DNA of 23,210 nt, from positions 1-23,210 of the forward strand of contig JAZRTT010000013.1 in NCBI GenBank assembly GCA_045652125.1. The letters run 5' to 3'. The position numbers were made by a program, and so were the translations under genes. How positions within the stretch are numbered: the stretch's first letter is position 1; each line of letters starts with the position of its first letter. This document shows positions 13,743 through 20,870 of this stretch, in pieces. The DNA is from Avoscillospira sp045652125 (GTDB lineage Bacteria > Bacillota > Clostridia > Oscillospirales > Oscillospiraceae). The notes below the pieces were generated by a model. That model had not been told where the DNA came from and made no database searches. It was given only the letters and a program-made list of their open reading frames with translations.

Positions 13743-15116
13743 ATGGTCGATCAGAACGCTTTTATGGAAAAAACCCTTCTGCATCTGTTGGAGCAGAAAA
13801 AATACCGCTCTTTGCGGGATATCATGGCCACCATGAACTCTGCCGACCTGGCGGAAATTTTGAATGAACTGGAAGAAAGCCAGTTGGCTCTGGTATTCCG
13901 CCTGCTGCCCAAAGAGCTGGCAGCAGAAGCCTTTTCCGAAATGGAACCGGATTCTCAGGAACTGCTTATCCGCAGTTTTTCCGATACTGAGCTGAAAGAA
14001 GTTCTGAACGAGATGTTCGTGGACGACGCCGTGGACATGGTGGAGGAAATGCCTGCCAATGTGGTACGCCGCATTCTGGCGCAAGCCGATCCGGAACTTC
14101 GGCAGCAGATTAACGAGATTCTTCGCTACCCTGAGGCCTCTGCCGGTTCCATTATGACCACGGAATATGTTTCCCTGCGGCCCAATATGACGGTGGAGGA
14201 AGCCATTTTGCGAATTCGCCGTACCGGTGTGGATAAGGAAACCATCTACACCTGCTATGTCACCAAGGACCGGAACCTGTTGGGTATGATCTCGGTGAAG
14301 GATCTGCTCCTGTGCGGTGACGACGAGACCCCCATTGCCGATATCATGGAAGAGAATGTCATCGCCGTTGGCACCCACGATGACCGGGAACAGGTTGCCC
14401 AGATGTTTTCCAAGTATAACTTTTTGGCCCTGCCTGTGGTGGATGCAGAAGGGCGGATGGTGGGCATCATCACCTTCGACGATGCAATGGATGTCATGGA
14501 AGCTGAGGCCACGGAGGATATGGAAATGATGGCCGCTATGCTGCCGTCAGACAAACCCTATGCAAGAGAAGGTGTGGCGGAACTGGTCAAGCGGCGGATC
14601 CCATGGCTGTTGATTCTGATGCTTTCCTCCACTTTTACCGGTCTTATTATCACCCATTTCGAAAGTGCCCTGGCAGCCTGTGCCGTTCTGACAGCGTTTA
14701 TCCCCATGCTCATGGGTACCGGCGGCAACTCCGGCTCTCAGTCCTCTGTGGCGGTGATCCGCTCCCTCTCTCTGGAGGAAGTGGATTTCAAGGATCTGCC
14801 CTGGATCGTCTGGAAAGAGATTCGGGTCTCCGTACTGTGCGGTGCCGTTCTGGCTGTGTGCAATTTTGCAAAAATGCTCCTGATCGACCGGATGCTCATG
14901 AATAACCCGGACGTAACGGTTGCCGTAGCCTTGGTGGTAAGCATCACCGTCATTTTCGTTGTGATGGCAGCCAAGAGCATCGGCTGCATCCTCCCCGTTC
15001 TGGCAAAGAAGGTAGGACTGGATCCGGCAGTAATGGCCTCGCCCCTGATCACCACCATTGTGGATGCCCTTTCCCTGATCGCCTATTTCGCCGTAGCCAA
15101 TGCGTTTTTGCTGTAA
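13743..15116 (+). CDS. mgtE: Magnesium transporter MgtE
   Basis: A homodimeric Mg2+ channel of the cytoplasmic membrane, gated by cytoplasmic Mg2+ bound to its N and CBS domains. Seen: 457 residues, the family length. The helical MgtE-N domain (about 1-130) contains DLAEILNELEESQLALVFRLLPKE and PDSQELLIRSFSDTELKEVL. Two CBS domains (about 135-255) follow, with SIMTTEYVSL and LALPVVDAEGRMVGIITFDDAMDV. Five transmembrane helices (about 285-457) include the pore signature MLMGTGGNSGSQSSVAVIRSL. The ATG follows AAAGGAGG. It is monocistronic, with its own promoter and a terminator shared with the convergent cold-shock gene. Control is presumably at protein level, as no riboswitch fits in the leader. 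Confidence 0.97.
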   Translation: MVDQNAFMEKTLLHLLEQKKYRSLRDIMATMNSADLAEILNELEESQLALVFRLLPKELAAEAFSEMEPDSQELLIRSFSDTELKEVLNEMFVDDAVDMVEEMPANVVRRILAQADPELRQQINEILRYPEASAGSIMTTEYVSLRPNMTVEEAILRIRRTGVDKETIYTCYVTKDRNLLGMISVKDLLLCGDDETPIADIMEENVIAVGTHDDREQVAQMFSKYNFLALPVVDAEGRMVGIITFDDAMDVMEAEATEDMEMMAAMLPSDKPYAREGVAELVKRRIPWLLILMLSSTFTGLIITHFESALAACAVLTAFIPMLMGTGGNSGSQSSVAVIRSLSLEEVDFKDLPWIVWKEIRVSVLCGAVLAVCNFAKMLLIDRMLMNNPDVTVAVALVVSITVIFVVMAAKSIGCILPVLAKKVGLDPAVMASPLITTIVDALSLIAYFAVANAFLL

Positions 15117-15132
15117 TACCGGAGAAAACAGC

Positions 15133-15168
15133 AAAAAGCCTGAACAGCACACGCCGTTCAGGCTTTTT
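15133..15168. terminator. Bidirectional terminator between mgtE and the cold-shock gene
   Basis: A perfect 13-bp stem AAAAAGCCTGAAC / GTTCAGGCTTTTT (15133-15145 and 15156-15168) with a 10-base loop. U-tracts form on both strands, and it lies 16 bases past mgtE and 10 bases past the csp stop. Confidence 0.92.
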
Positions 15169-15178
15169 GAACTCCCGC

Positions 15179-15391
15179 TTACAGGGGAGATACGTTGACA
15201 GCGCGAAGCTTGTCGCTGTCTTTGGGATCCGGCTCTGTCTCATAAGTGACTTTCTGGCCCTCTTCCAGCTTCTTGAAGCCATCACACTGGATGGCGGAGA
15301 AATGGACAAACACGTCGCCGTTGCCGTCATCATTGGAGATGAAGCCATAGCCCTTTTCCGCGTTGAACCATTTAACAGTTCCGTTCAGCAT
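15179..15391 (-). CDS. Cold-shock protein (CspA family)
   Basis: A small single-stranded nucleic-acid-binding protein that acts as an RNA chaperone. Seen: 70 residues, the standard single OB-fold domain, starting MLNGTVKWFNAEKGYGFI. The RNP1 motif KGYGFI is at 13-18 and RNP2 VFVHF at 27-31, with the usual end of the type KAVNV (here RAVNVSPL). The ATG at 15391 has AGAGGAGGG upstream; a longer in-frame reading back into the leader has no such support. The leader from the likely promoter is about 105 bases, as is typical of cold-regulated csp genes, and contains a small GCTGT/ACAGC stem (15445-15470). Whether it is cold-induced or constitutive cannot be told from sequence. Confidence 0.96.
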   Translation of the reverse strand: MLNGTVKWFNAEKGYGFISNDDGNGDVFVHFSAIQCDGFKKLEEGQKVTYETEPDPKDSDKLRAVNVSPL

Positions 15392-15501
15392 CTTGTGGTC
15401 CCTCCTCTGAAAATTATACCAACAACATAAAAAGCCCCCATTCGGCTGTTCACAATCCCTTCTGGACAGCACAAATGGAGACCGCGCTGGTGAATACTGG
15501 G

Positions 15502-15532
15502 CTAATATCGCACAAAAATCGAAAAATGTCAA
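15502..15532 (-). promoter_or_regulatory. Probable promoter of the cold-shock gene
   Basis: Minus strand: a perfect -35 TTGACA (15532-15527) with a -10-like TATTAG (15507-15502) at 19 bp, or GATATT at 17 bp. A TATAAT lies much closer to the gene (RC of about 15413-15418) but lacks a -35. The 254-bp divergent gap 15392-15645 holds this leader and the unresolved ymdB promoter (-10-like GATAAT/TATGAT at 15586-15596), and no gene. Confidence 0.55.
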
Positions 15533-15645
15533 GCCCCACCACCGCCGAAACTGTAACGGTTTAACCCGATAAATTGACTTTGTCGGATAATATGATGTTT
15601 ATTTTCGACGAAATTTTACAATTTACAGAAGAAGGTGAAATATTT

Positions 15646-16425
15646 ATGAATTTTCGTATTTTTTCCGTAGGAGACGTAGTGGGCCAACCGGGGCTGCAAA
15701 TTCTGAGAAAACACCTGCCAAATTTGCGGAAACAATATGAAATCGATTTTTGTGTCGTCAATGGCGAAAATGCCGCCATGGCGGGAATGACCCCGGATCA
15801 GGCGGAGAAAATTTTTGATTCCGGTGCCGATGTGATCACTTTGGGCAACCACACATGGAACCGCCGGGAACTGTGCCCTTATTTGGATGACAATCCCCGG
15901 GTCCTGCGGCCTGCCAACTTTGCACCTCAGCTCCCCGGAAACGGTTATGGAATTTATCACACGCCTCTGGGACAGGTTGCGGTAGTGAATCTCATCGGCC
16001 GCTTTGATCTGTCCGTTCATGCGGACAATCCCTTTACGAAAATGGATGCACTTCTGCCCAAACTGCAGGGTATGCCCATCTTGGTGGATTTTCACGCTGA
16101 GGCCACTTCGGAAAAGCTGGCCATGGGGTTTGATCTGGACGGAAAGGTATCTGTCCTTTGGGGAACGCACACCCATATCCCCACGGCGGATCTGCGAATT
16201 CTGCCAAAAGGCATGGGATATATAACCGATTTGGGCATGACAGGCCCCATGGATTCCGCTCTGGGGGTAGACCCCAGGCAGTCCATTGCCCTGTTTCGGG
16301 GAGAACTGACCAATCGGTTTGCTCCGGCCCCAGGCCCTTGCTGGCTGTGCGGTGCCATCTTTGACATTGACACAGAAACCAACCGCTGTGTCCGTGCGGA
16401 ACAGATCAAAATAATTGACAATTGA
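15646..16425 (+). CDS. ymdB: YmdB-family metallophosphoesterase (2',3'-cyclic nucleotide phosphodiesterase)
   Basis: A di-metal phosphodiesterase; the Bacillus YmdB hydrolyses 2',3'-cyclic nucleotides and affects motility and biofilm choice. Seen: 259 residues, normal length, with all metal and active-site residues in place: Asp10 (SVGDVVG), Glu41-Asn42 (NGEN), Asn68-His69 (GNHTW), His150 (FHAEATSEK), and His175 and His177 (GTHTH). The family motif TDLGMTGP is also present. The ATG at 15646 was chosen because AGAAGGTG precedes it and the family starts near here; a longer frame from 15574 has no support. The last four residues (IIDN) and the stop codon are encoded by a tandem ATTGACA repeat. 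It heads an apparent operon with alaX. In Bacillus the gene follows rny, which is absent here. Confidence 0.95.
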   Translation: MNFRIFSVGDVVGQPGLQILRKHLPNLRKQYEIDFCVVNGENAAMAGMTPDQAEKIFDSGADVITLGNHTWNRRELCPYLDDNPRVLRPANFAPQLPGNGYGIYHTPLGQVAVVNLIGRFDLSVHADNPFTKMDALLPKLQGMPILVDFHAEATSEKLAMGFDLDGKVSVLWGTHTHIPTADLRILPKGMGYITDLGMTGPMDSALGVDPRQSIALFRGELTNRFAPAPGPCWLCGAIFDIDTETNRCVRAEQIKIIDN

Positions 16426-16450
16426 CAATGAATGTGTCAGCTTCGCTGAC
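16414..16450 (+). repeat. Short tandem repeat plus hairpin at the ymdB 3' end
   Basis: Two exact tandem copies of ATTGACA (16414-16420 and 16421-16427), then AATGAATGT, then a perfect hairpin GTCAGC-TTC-GCTGAC (16436-16450). The first part encodes the end of YmdB and the stop codon. It resembles the small ATTGACAATT-type repeats with a TTCG-loop hairpin that I recall from many Clostridia genomes; this is from memory and unchecked. It may be a remnant of a miniature mobile repeat. No long T tract follows, so it is not an obvious terminator. Confidence 0.55.
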
Positions 16451-16470
16451 CAATGGAAACAGGGATTTTT

Positions 16471-17622
16471 ATGACAGAAAAGCTTTTTTATACAGATTCT
16501 CACTTGAAAACCTTTACAGCCACGGTTTTGTCCTGCGAAAAGGGCAAGCACGGCTACGATGTGGTTCTGGACAGGACCGCCTTTTATCCCGAAGGAGGCG
16601 GTCAGCCCGGTGACCGGGGCGTTATCGCCGGAGTTGCGGTGACTGATACCCATGAAACAGACGGGCAAGTGGTACATTACTGCGAAGAACCGGTCCTGAC
16701 GGGAGGGGAAGTGGAATGTTCCATCGACTGGAACCGGAGGTTTTCCTTTATGCAGGCCCACAGCGGAGAGCATATGGTCTCCGGCCTGATTCATGAGGCC
16801 TACGGCTATAACAACGTGGGCTTTCACATGGGGAAGGATGCCGTTACCATCGATTTTGACGGCCCTGTGACGGAAGAACAGCTTGCAGATATAGAGAAAC
16901 AGGTCAATTGGGCCATCTGGGAGGACCTCCCTGTGGAAATTCTGTGGCCCACAGCACAGGAGCTGGAGAATCTGCCCTATCGGAGCAAAAAAGAGCTGAC
17001 GGGGCAGGTGCGAATCGTAAACTTCCCGGGCATCGACCTGTGTGCCTGTTGTGGTACCCATGTGAGCAGAACAGGTGAGATCGGATTGGTAAAATTCCTT
17101 TCCTGCGTCAAGTTCCATGAGGGTGTCCGCATTGAGATGCTGGCCGGAGCAGATGCCTTTTCCCATCTTTCCGGTACTTGGGAGCAGAATAAGCAGATAT
17201 CCGGTCTGCTGTCTGCCAGACCTATGGAAACAGCCGTTGCCGCTGCCCGAATTCAGCAGGAATTGGCAGATGCGAAATATCGGCTGACCCAGTTGGAGGA
17301 TAAGCTGTTCCGTCGGGAAGCCGAAGCCTATCAAGGCAGGGGCGATGTGCTTTTGTTTGAAGAAGGGCTGCGTCCCGATGCCCTGCGGCGGCTTGCCGAT
17401 GCAGTGATGCACGCCTGCGGCGGAAGATGTGCCGTGTTCTCCCGGACAGAGGGCGGTTTCCAATACGCCATTGGTCAAACAGGCGGCGATCTGCGGGCCT
17501 TTACCAAAGAGATGAATCAAAAATTGGCCGGCCGCGGCGGCGGAACGCCCGAATTTGTTCAGGGCTCTGTTTCTGCCCAACAGGAAGCCATCGAAGAATT
17601 TTTTCACAGTAAGAGGAATTGA
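16471..17622 (+). CDS. Alanyl-tRNA editing protein AlaX, long form (AlaX-L)
   Basis: A free-standing editing enzyme that hydrolyses mischarged tRNA-Ala (Ser or Gly on tRNA-Ala), backing up AlaRS proofreading in the cytoplasm. Seen: 383 residues. The N-terminal part has FYPEGGGQPGDRG at 39-51, the AlaRS editing-domain entry motif. The zinc ligands are His97 and His101 (HSGEH) and Cys193 and His197 (CACCGTHV). Residues about 240-383 form a predicted coiled-coil and DHHA1-like C-terminal domain ending with a glycine-rich GRGGGTPEFVQGS motif, as in the C-Ala/DHHA1 region. The length and DHHA1 domain mark the long type. The ATG at 16471 has AGGG upstream; the in-frame ATG at 16453 lacks a site. 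Its stop lies two bases before the next start. Confidence 0.94.
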   Translation: MTEKLFYTDSHLKTFTATVLSCEKGKHGYDVVLDRTAFYPEGGGQPGDRGVIAGVAVTDTHETDGQVVHYCEEPVLTGGEVECSIDWNRRFSFMQAHSGEHMVSGLIHEAYGYNNVGFHMGKDAVTIDFDGPVTEEQLADIEKQVNWAIWEDLPVEILWPTAQELENLPYRSKKELTGQVRIVNFPGIDLCACCGTHVSRTGEIGLVKFLSCVKFHEGVRIEMLAGADAFSHLSGTWEQNKQISGLLSARPMETAVAAARIQQELADAKYRLTQLEDKLFRREAEAYQGRGDVLLFEEGLRPDALRRLADAVMHACGGRCAVFSRTEGGFQYAIGQTGGDLRAFTKEMNQKLAGRGGGTPEFVQGSVSAQQEAIEEFFHSKRN

Positions 17623-17624
17623 TT

Positions 17625-18449
17625 TTGTTTCAGGATATTTCACCCCATCAGTATCATAATGAGTTTTCCCAAAAAGCACCGGCAGATAACGACCACATTT
17701 TAATTTTTTCCCAAGAGGGTCTTCTGTGTCGGGTCGAAAACAATGCCGTTTTACTGCCCACATGGAAGGAACTGGGGGCAGCGTGCGAAAACAGCCTGCA
17801 CCTATTCTCCATCGATGAAACATCTTACTACCTCCATGAGGGCGAGCCCCCTGAACAGGCAGCCGGCTGGGGTTATGAAAACACCCGGGAATTACGGGAC
17901 TGCCGTCCCGATGAGCATCTGTTTGCACTGGCGGCAGCGGAAAGTCTTTGGCGGTGGTATCGCTCCAACCGCTTTTGCGGCAGGTGCGGAAAACGTATGG
18001 TCCATGGCAATACGGAACGCAGTCAGGTCTGCCCAAGCTGCGGCAACACCGTTTATCCCAAGATTTGTCCCGCCGTTATTGTGGCGGTACACGATGCAGA
18101 TCGTCTGCTGCTTACCCGCTATGCAGGCAGACCCTTTAACCGGCATGCCCTTGTAGCCGGGTTCAATGAGATCGGCGAGTCCATTGAAGACACGGTTCGC
18201 CGGGAGGTCATGGAGGAAGTGGGTCTGCGGGTAAAAGACCTGCGGTTCTACAAATCTCAGCCTTGGGTCTTTACGGATTCTCTGCTCATGGGCTTCTATG
18301 CCCATTTGGACGGCTCCGATTCCGTGACCATTCAGGAGGATGAACTGGCAGAGGCACGCTGGTATCATCGGGATGAGATTCCCCCGGATTATTCGCCCAT
18401 CAGTCTTACAGGTGAGATGATCGAGCAATTCCGCCTGGGCAATACATAA
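17625..18449 (+). CDS. NADH pyrophosphatase-like Nudix hydrolase (NudC type)
   Basis: Likely cleaves NAD(H) to NMN(H) and AMP, and in relatives removes NAD caps from RNA. Seen: 274 residues with the full NudC layout: a variable N-terminal domain (1-110), a zinc ribbon with Cys118, Cys121, Cys136 and Cys139 (FCGRCGKR...CPSCG), then YPKICPAVIV, the Nudix box at 179-201 with REVMEEVGL, and the diagnostic SQPW at 211-214. In classical NudC the motif continues SQPWPFP; here it is SQPWVFTDS, so substrate preference may differ. The start is taken as TTG at 17625, with AAGAGG 8 bases upstream, rather than the TTG at 17619, which is too close to that site. It is tightly linked to alaX (2-base gap). 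Confidence 0.92.
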   Translation: MFQDISPHQYHNEFSQKAPADNDHILIFSQEGLLCRVENNAVLLPTWKELGAACENSLHLFSIDETSYYLHEGEPPEQAAGWGYENTRELRDCRPDEHLFALAAAESLWRWYRSNRFCGRCGKRMVHGNTERSQVCPSCGNTVYPKICPAVIVAVHDADRLLLTRYAGRPFNRHALVAGFNEIGESIEDTVRREVMEEVGLRVKDLRFYKSQPWVFTDSLLMGFYAHLDGSDSVTIQEDELAEARWYHRDEIPPDYSPISLTGEMIEQFRLGNT

Positions 18450-18466
18450 AGGAAGGTCGTGCTGTT

Positions 18467-18829
18467 ATGGATATGATGGAATTGTATTTTAATGTGATTT
18501 CCCTTTCTGCCGGTATTTGGTTCTTGTACACATGGTTTCGTCTGCGGAAAGAGAAAAAGCTTTTTCACAGTCAACTGCTGATGCTGAAGGATGACCGGCC
18601 GGAGAATTGTCCGGACGAAGCCGGGTATATCCGTTTTGTCTCCCCAGGGCTGTTGGTGGTAGGTTTGGTTTGTGCCCTGACCGGTGCAGCAGGCTTTCTG
18701 ATGGACCAAACAGCGCTGCTGCCTGCATATTTTGTCCACCGGCTGAAATTGGTCGGCAATGCCTTGTGTATTCTGGCTGTTTTTGGCTATATGGCTGTCT
18801 GGTCCAAAGGAAGAAAACGTTTCTGGTGA
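18467..18829 (+). CDS. Small membrane protein of unknown function (120 aa, three predicted TM segments)
   Basis: I do not recognise this family. Seen: 120 residues with three hydrophobic stretches at about 6-23 (YFNVISLSAGIWFLYTWF), 57-78 (FVSPGLLVVGLVCALTGAAGF) and 96-113 (VGNALCILAVFGYMAVW). A basic, charged segment at 25-55 (RLRKEKKLF..., then DDRPENCPDEAG) would face the cytoplasm by the positive-inside rule, and a strongly basic tail KGRKRFW ends the protein. It has a plausible ribosome binding site (AAGGAAGG about 13 bases before the ATG, somewhat far). It is 17 bases after the nudC-like gene and 4 bases before the sanA-like gene, so it belongs to the same transcript. A role together with the DUF218 protein at the membrane is an inference from position only. 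Confidence 0.8.
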   Translation: MDMMELYFNVISLSAGIWFLYTWFRLRKEKKLFHSQLLMLKDDRPENCPDEAGYIRFVSPGLLVVGLVCALTGAAGFLMDQTALLPAYFVHRLKLVGNALCILAVFGYMAVWSKGRKRFW

Positions 18830-18833
18830 AAGC

Positions 18834-19505
18834 ATGAAAAAACGAATGATGCAGATCCTCTGCGTGCTTTTGCCGCTGGCTTTGCTGGCAGGGGCAGGGG
18901 TGATGATTCTCAATGAATATGTCAAGCATACCGCTCAGCCATATCTTTTAACCCCGGAAGAAGCTGCAAAGCAGAAAGATTTGGACTGTATTCTGATTTT
19001 AGGCTGCGGCGTTCGGCCCAATGGCCAGCCGTCCCTGATGCTTCGGGACCGACTGGAAATGGGTCTTTCCCTTTATAAAGACGGAACGGCACCCAAGCTT
19101 TTAATGAGCGGCGACCATGGGCAGGCAGAATACGACGAGGTCAACGTTATGAAGGACTATGCCGTTTCTGCCGGTGTGCCGTCGGAAGATGTGTTCATGG
19201 ACCACGCGGGTTTTTCTACATATGAGAGCATGTATCGGGCAAACGCTGTGTTTCAGGTCAAACGGGTCATTATCGTTTCTCAGCAGTACCACCTCTATCG
19301 TGCGGTCTATGATGCCAGAGCGCTGGGGCTGGAAGCGTGGGGCGTGGCAGCGGAAGATATTCCCTATCTGGGCCAGACCATGCGGGATCTGAGAGAAATT
19401 CTGGCACGAAATAAGGACGTTTTCTTTTGTCTCACCGGACGAAAGCCTACTTTTCTGGGAGAACCGCTTCCCATCTGCGGCAATGGCGACCTGAGCAACG
19501 GCTGA
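18834..19505 (+). CDS. SanA/YdcF-like DUF218 membrane-anchored protein
   Basis: DUF218 proteins such as SanA are membrane-anchored and linked to envelope barrier function and vancomycin sensitivity; their chemistry is unclear. Seen: 223 residues with an N-terminal signal anchor (residues about 7-27, ILCVLLPLALLAGAGVMIL), so the domain is probably outside the membrane. The DUF218 core follows: DCILILGCGVRPNGQPSLMLRDRL, LLMSGDHGQAEYDEVNVMKDYAV, DHAGFSTYESMYRA and VIIVSQQYHLYRAVYDARALGLEAWGV, all strongly typical of SanA. The ATG at 18834 lies 4 bases after the membrane-protein stop; GGTGAAAG precedes it. Last gene of the ymdB-alaX-nudC-like unit, followed by a probable terminator. Confidence 0.9.
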   Translation: MKKRMMQILCVLLPLALLAGAGVMILNEYVKHTAQPYLLTPEEAAKQKDLDCILILGCGVRPNGQPSLMLRDRLEMGLSLYKDGTAPKLLMSGDHGQAEYDEVNVMKDYAVSAGVPSEDVFMDHAGFSTYESMYRANAVFQVKRVIIVSQQYHLYRAVYDARALGLEAWGVAAEDIPYLGQTMRDLREILARNKDVFFCLTGRKPTFLGEPLPICGNGDLSNG

Positions 19506-19537
19506 GCGTTCTTGTATCAAAACCGGCAGGATTTTTC

Positions 19538-19566
19538 CCGGAGGTTCTTTCCTTCTGGAATTTTTT
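19538..19566 (+). terminator. Probable terminator of the ymdB-sanA unit
   Basis: CCGGAGG (19538-19544) can pair with CTTCTGG (19552-19558), with two G-U pairs in the middle, over a 7-base loop, followed by AATTTTTT. It is weaker than the other terminators in the window. Its T run immediately precedes the extended -10 of the next operon. Confidence 0.5.
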
Positions 19567-19567
19567 G

Positions 19568-19576
19568 TGGTATGAT
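19568..19576 (+). promoter_or_regulatory. Extended -10 promoter of the molybdenum hydroxylase operon
   Basis: TGG-TATGAT (TG at 19568-19569, TATGAT at 19571-19576) is an extended -10 element; the -35 position (about 19548, TTTCCT) is poor. Transcription would start near 19583, about 30 bases before the preferred ATG at 19615. Confidence 0.55.
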
Positions 19577-19614
19577 TATACAGAAATATGAAAAAACACA
19601 GGGGGATTCCGCCT

Positions 19615-20415
19615 ATGATGACCATAAAAAATTATGTTCGGGTCCAGAGTCTGGAGGAAGCCTATACACTCAATCAAAAACGAAGCAGCCGTGTTCTTGG
19701 CGGTATGCTTTGGCTGAAGATGACAAAAAGCAATGTGGGAACTGCCATCGACCTGTGTGATCTTGGGCTGGACACCATCGAAGAAACAGCCGACAGCTTC
19801 TCCATCGGTGCTATGGTCAGCCTTCGGCAGCTGGAACTGCATCCCGGCCTGAATGCCTATACACAGGGAGCTGCCGCTGCCTCGGTGAGAGATATTGTAG
19901 GCGTTCAGTTCCGTAATCTGGCTACTGTGGGCGGCAGTATTTTCGGCCGCTTTGGTTTTTCCGATATTTTAACGTTTTTCCTCTCAACAGACTGTACCGT
20001 GGAGCTGTACAAAGGCGGCATGGTACCCCTTTTCGAGTTTGTCCAAATGAAGAAAGACCGGGATCTTCTGGTTCGGATTCATCTGAAAAAAACACCGGGG
20101 CGGTTTGTCTACCGGGCAGTCCGGAACACCCGCACGGATTTTCCCATCCTCACCTGTGCCGTGTCAGGCGGTGACGGCATTTACCGTGCCGTCTTTGGTG
20201 CAAGACCGGGTAAGGCATTGGTAGTTACCGATGAAAAAAATCTGCTGCAAAACGGCCTGACAGATGAAGCCATCGCCGCTTTCAGCAAATATGCCGCAGA
20301 GGTTGTGCCCACAGGCAAAAACCTCCGGGGTTCCGCCGTCTACCGCACCCGGCTGGTACAGGTGGAATGTGAACGGGCGCTGAGAACACTGGGAGGAATG
20401 GAACATGGAAATTAA
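19615..20415 (+). CDS. Molybdenum hydroxylase FAD-binding subunit (xanthine dehydrogenase / CoxM family)
   Basis: Carries the FAD that passes electrons from the iron-sulfur subunit to the final acceptor. Seen: 266 residues, near the lower end for the family. The start TIKNYVRVQSLEEAY is typical. The first FAD-binding stretch RVLGGMLWLKM has its GG at 29-30 and the second, NLATVGGSIFGRFGFSDI, is at 101-118 (family pattern ATVGGNI...D). The C-terminal CO dehydrogenase flavoprotein domain lies at about 165-260, ending in YRTRLVQVECERAL. The ATG at 19615 has GGGGGA 8 bases upstream; the in-frame ATG at 19588 has no site and would be nearly leaderless. It is the first gene of the operon, overlapping the next gene by 11 bases. 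Confidence 0.92.
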   Translation: MMTIKNYVRVQSLEEAYTLNQKRSSRVLGGMLWLKMTKSNVGTAIDLCDLGLDTIEETADSFSIGAMVSLRQLELHPGLNAYTQGAAAASVRDIVGVQFRNLATVGGSIFGRFGFSDILTFFLSTDCTVELYKGGMVPLFEFVQMKKDRDLLVRIHLKKTPGRFVYRAVRNTRTDFPILTCAVSGGDGIYRAVFGARPGKALVVTDEKNLLQNGLTDEAIAAFSKYAAEVVPTGKNLRGSAVYRTRLVQVECERALRTLGGMEHGN

Positions 20416-20860
20416 CATTACCCTCAATGGTAAGCGAATTGCTGCCTCCATCGATGCCGACACGCTGCTGCTGGACTTTCTCCGGATGCAGGGCTGTCTC
20501 AGCGTCAAACGCGGCTGTGAAACAGCCAACTGCGGCCTTTGTACCGTACTGATGGATGATGTGCCCATTTTGTCCTGCTCCATGTTGGCAGCCAGGGCCG
20601 ACGGCCACAAAATCACTACTTTGGAAGGCTTGCAGGAAGAGGCTGCGGAATTTGTGGGCTTTATTGCCGATCAGGGAGCCGAACAATGCGGATTCTGTAA
20701 TCCCGGCTTTGTTATGAATACCATCGCTCTGCTTCGGGAGAATCCGGAGCCCACCGACGATGAGATCCGTCAATGGCTGGCAGGAAACCTGTGCCGCTGT
20801 TCCGGTTATGAAGGACAGCTCCGGGGAATTCGTGCCTATCTGGATAGCCGAAAAGGCTGA
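20405..20860 (+). CDS. Molybdenum hydroxylase [2Fe-2S] subunit (CoxS / XdhC family)
   Basis: Holds two [2Fe-2S] clusters that carry electrons from the Mo centre to FAD. Seen: 151 residues with the full cysteine pattern: N-terminal plant-ferredoxin-like cluster with Cys38, Cys43, Cys46 and Cys58 (RGCETANCGLCTVLMDDVPILSC), and C-terminal cluster with Cys95, Cys98, Cys130 and Cys132 (EQCGFCNPGFVMN...GNLCRCSGY). Gln94 before the second cluster and the GYEGQLRGIRAYL end fit the family. Its ATG lies inside the end of the FAD subunit gene (11-base overlap), with GGGAGGAATGG as ribosome binding site. The next gene starts 10 bases after its stop, so the three subunits are made from one transcript in the order FAD, FeS, Mo. 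Confidence 0.96.
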   Translation: MEINITLNGKRIAASIDADTLLLDFLRMQGCLSVKRGCETANCGLCTVLMDDVPILSCSMLAARADGHKITTLEGLQEEAAEFVGFIADQGAEQCGFCNPGFVMNTIALLRENPEPTDDEIRQWLAGNLCRCSGYEGQLRGIRAYLDSRKG

Positions 20861-20870
20861 GGAGGATGCC

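Noticed and set aside
14228..14236. Perfect DnaA-box sequence TGTGGATAA
   Set aside because: A single copy inside the mgtE coding region (codons for Gly-Val-Asp-Lys) with no cluster or AT-rich unwinding region; likely chance.
15616..18036. Open frame of about 806 codons on the minus strand opposite ymdB, alaX and the nudC-like gene
   Set aside because: It is antisense to three well-identified genes, resembles no family, and has no promoter or ribosome binding site I can see. It arises from sense-codon bias (few TTA, CTA and TCA codons) in this genome.
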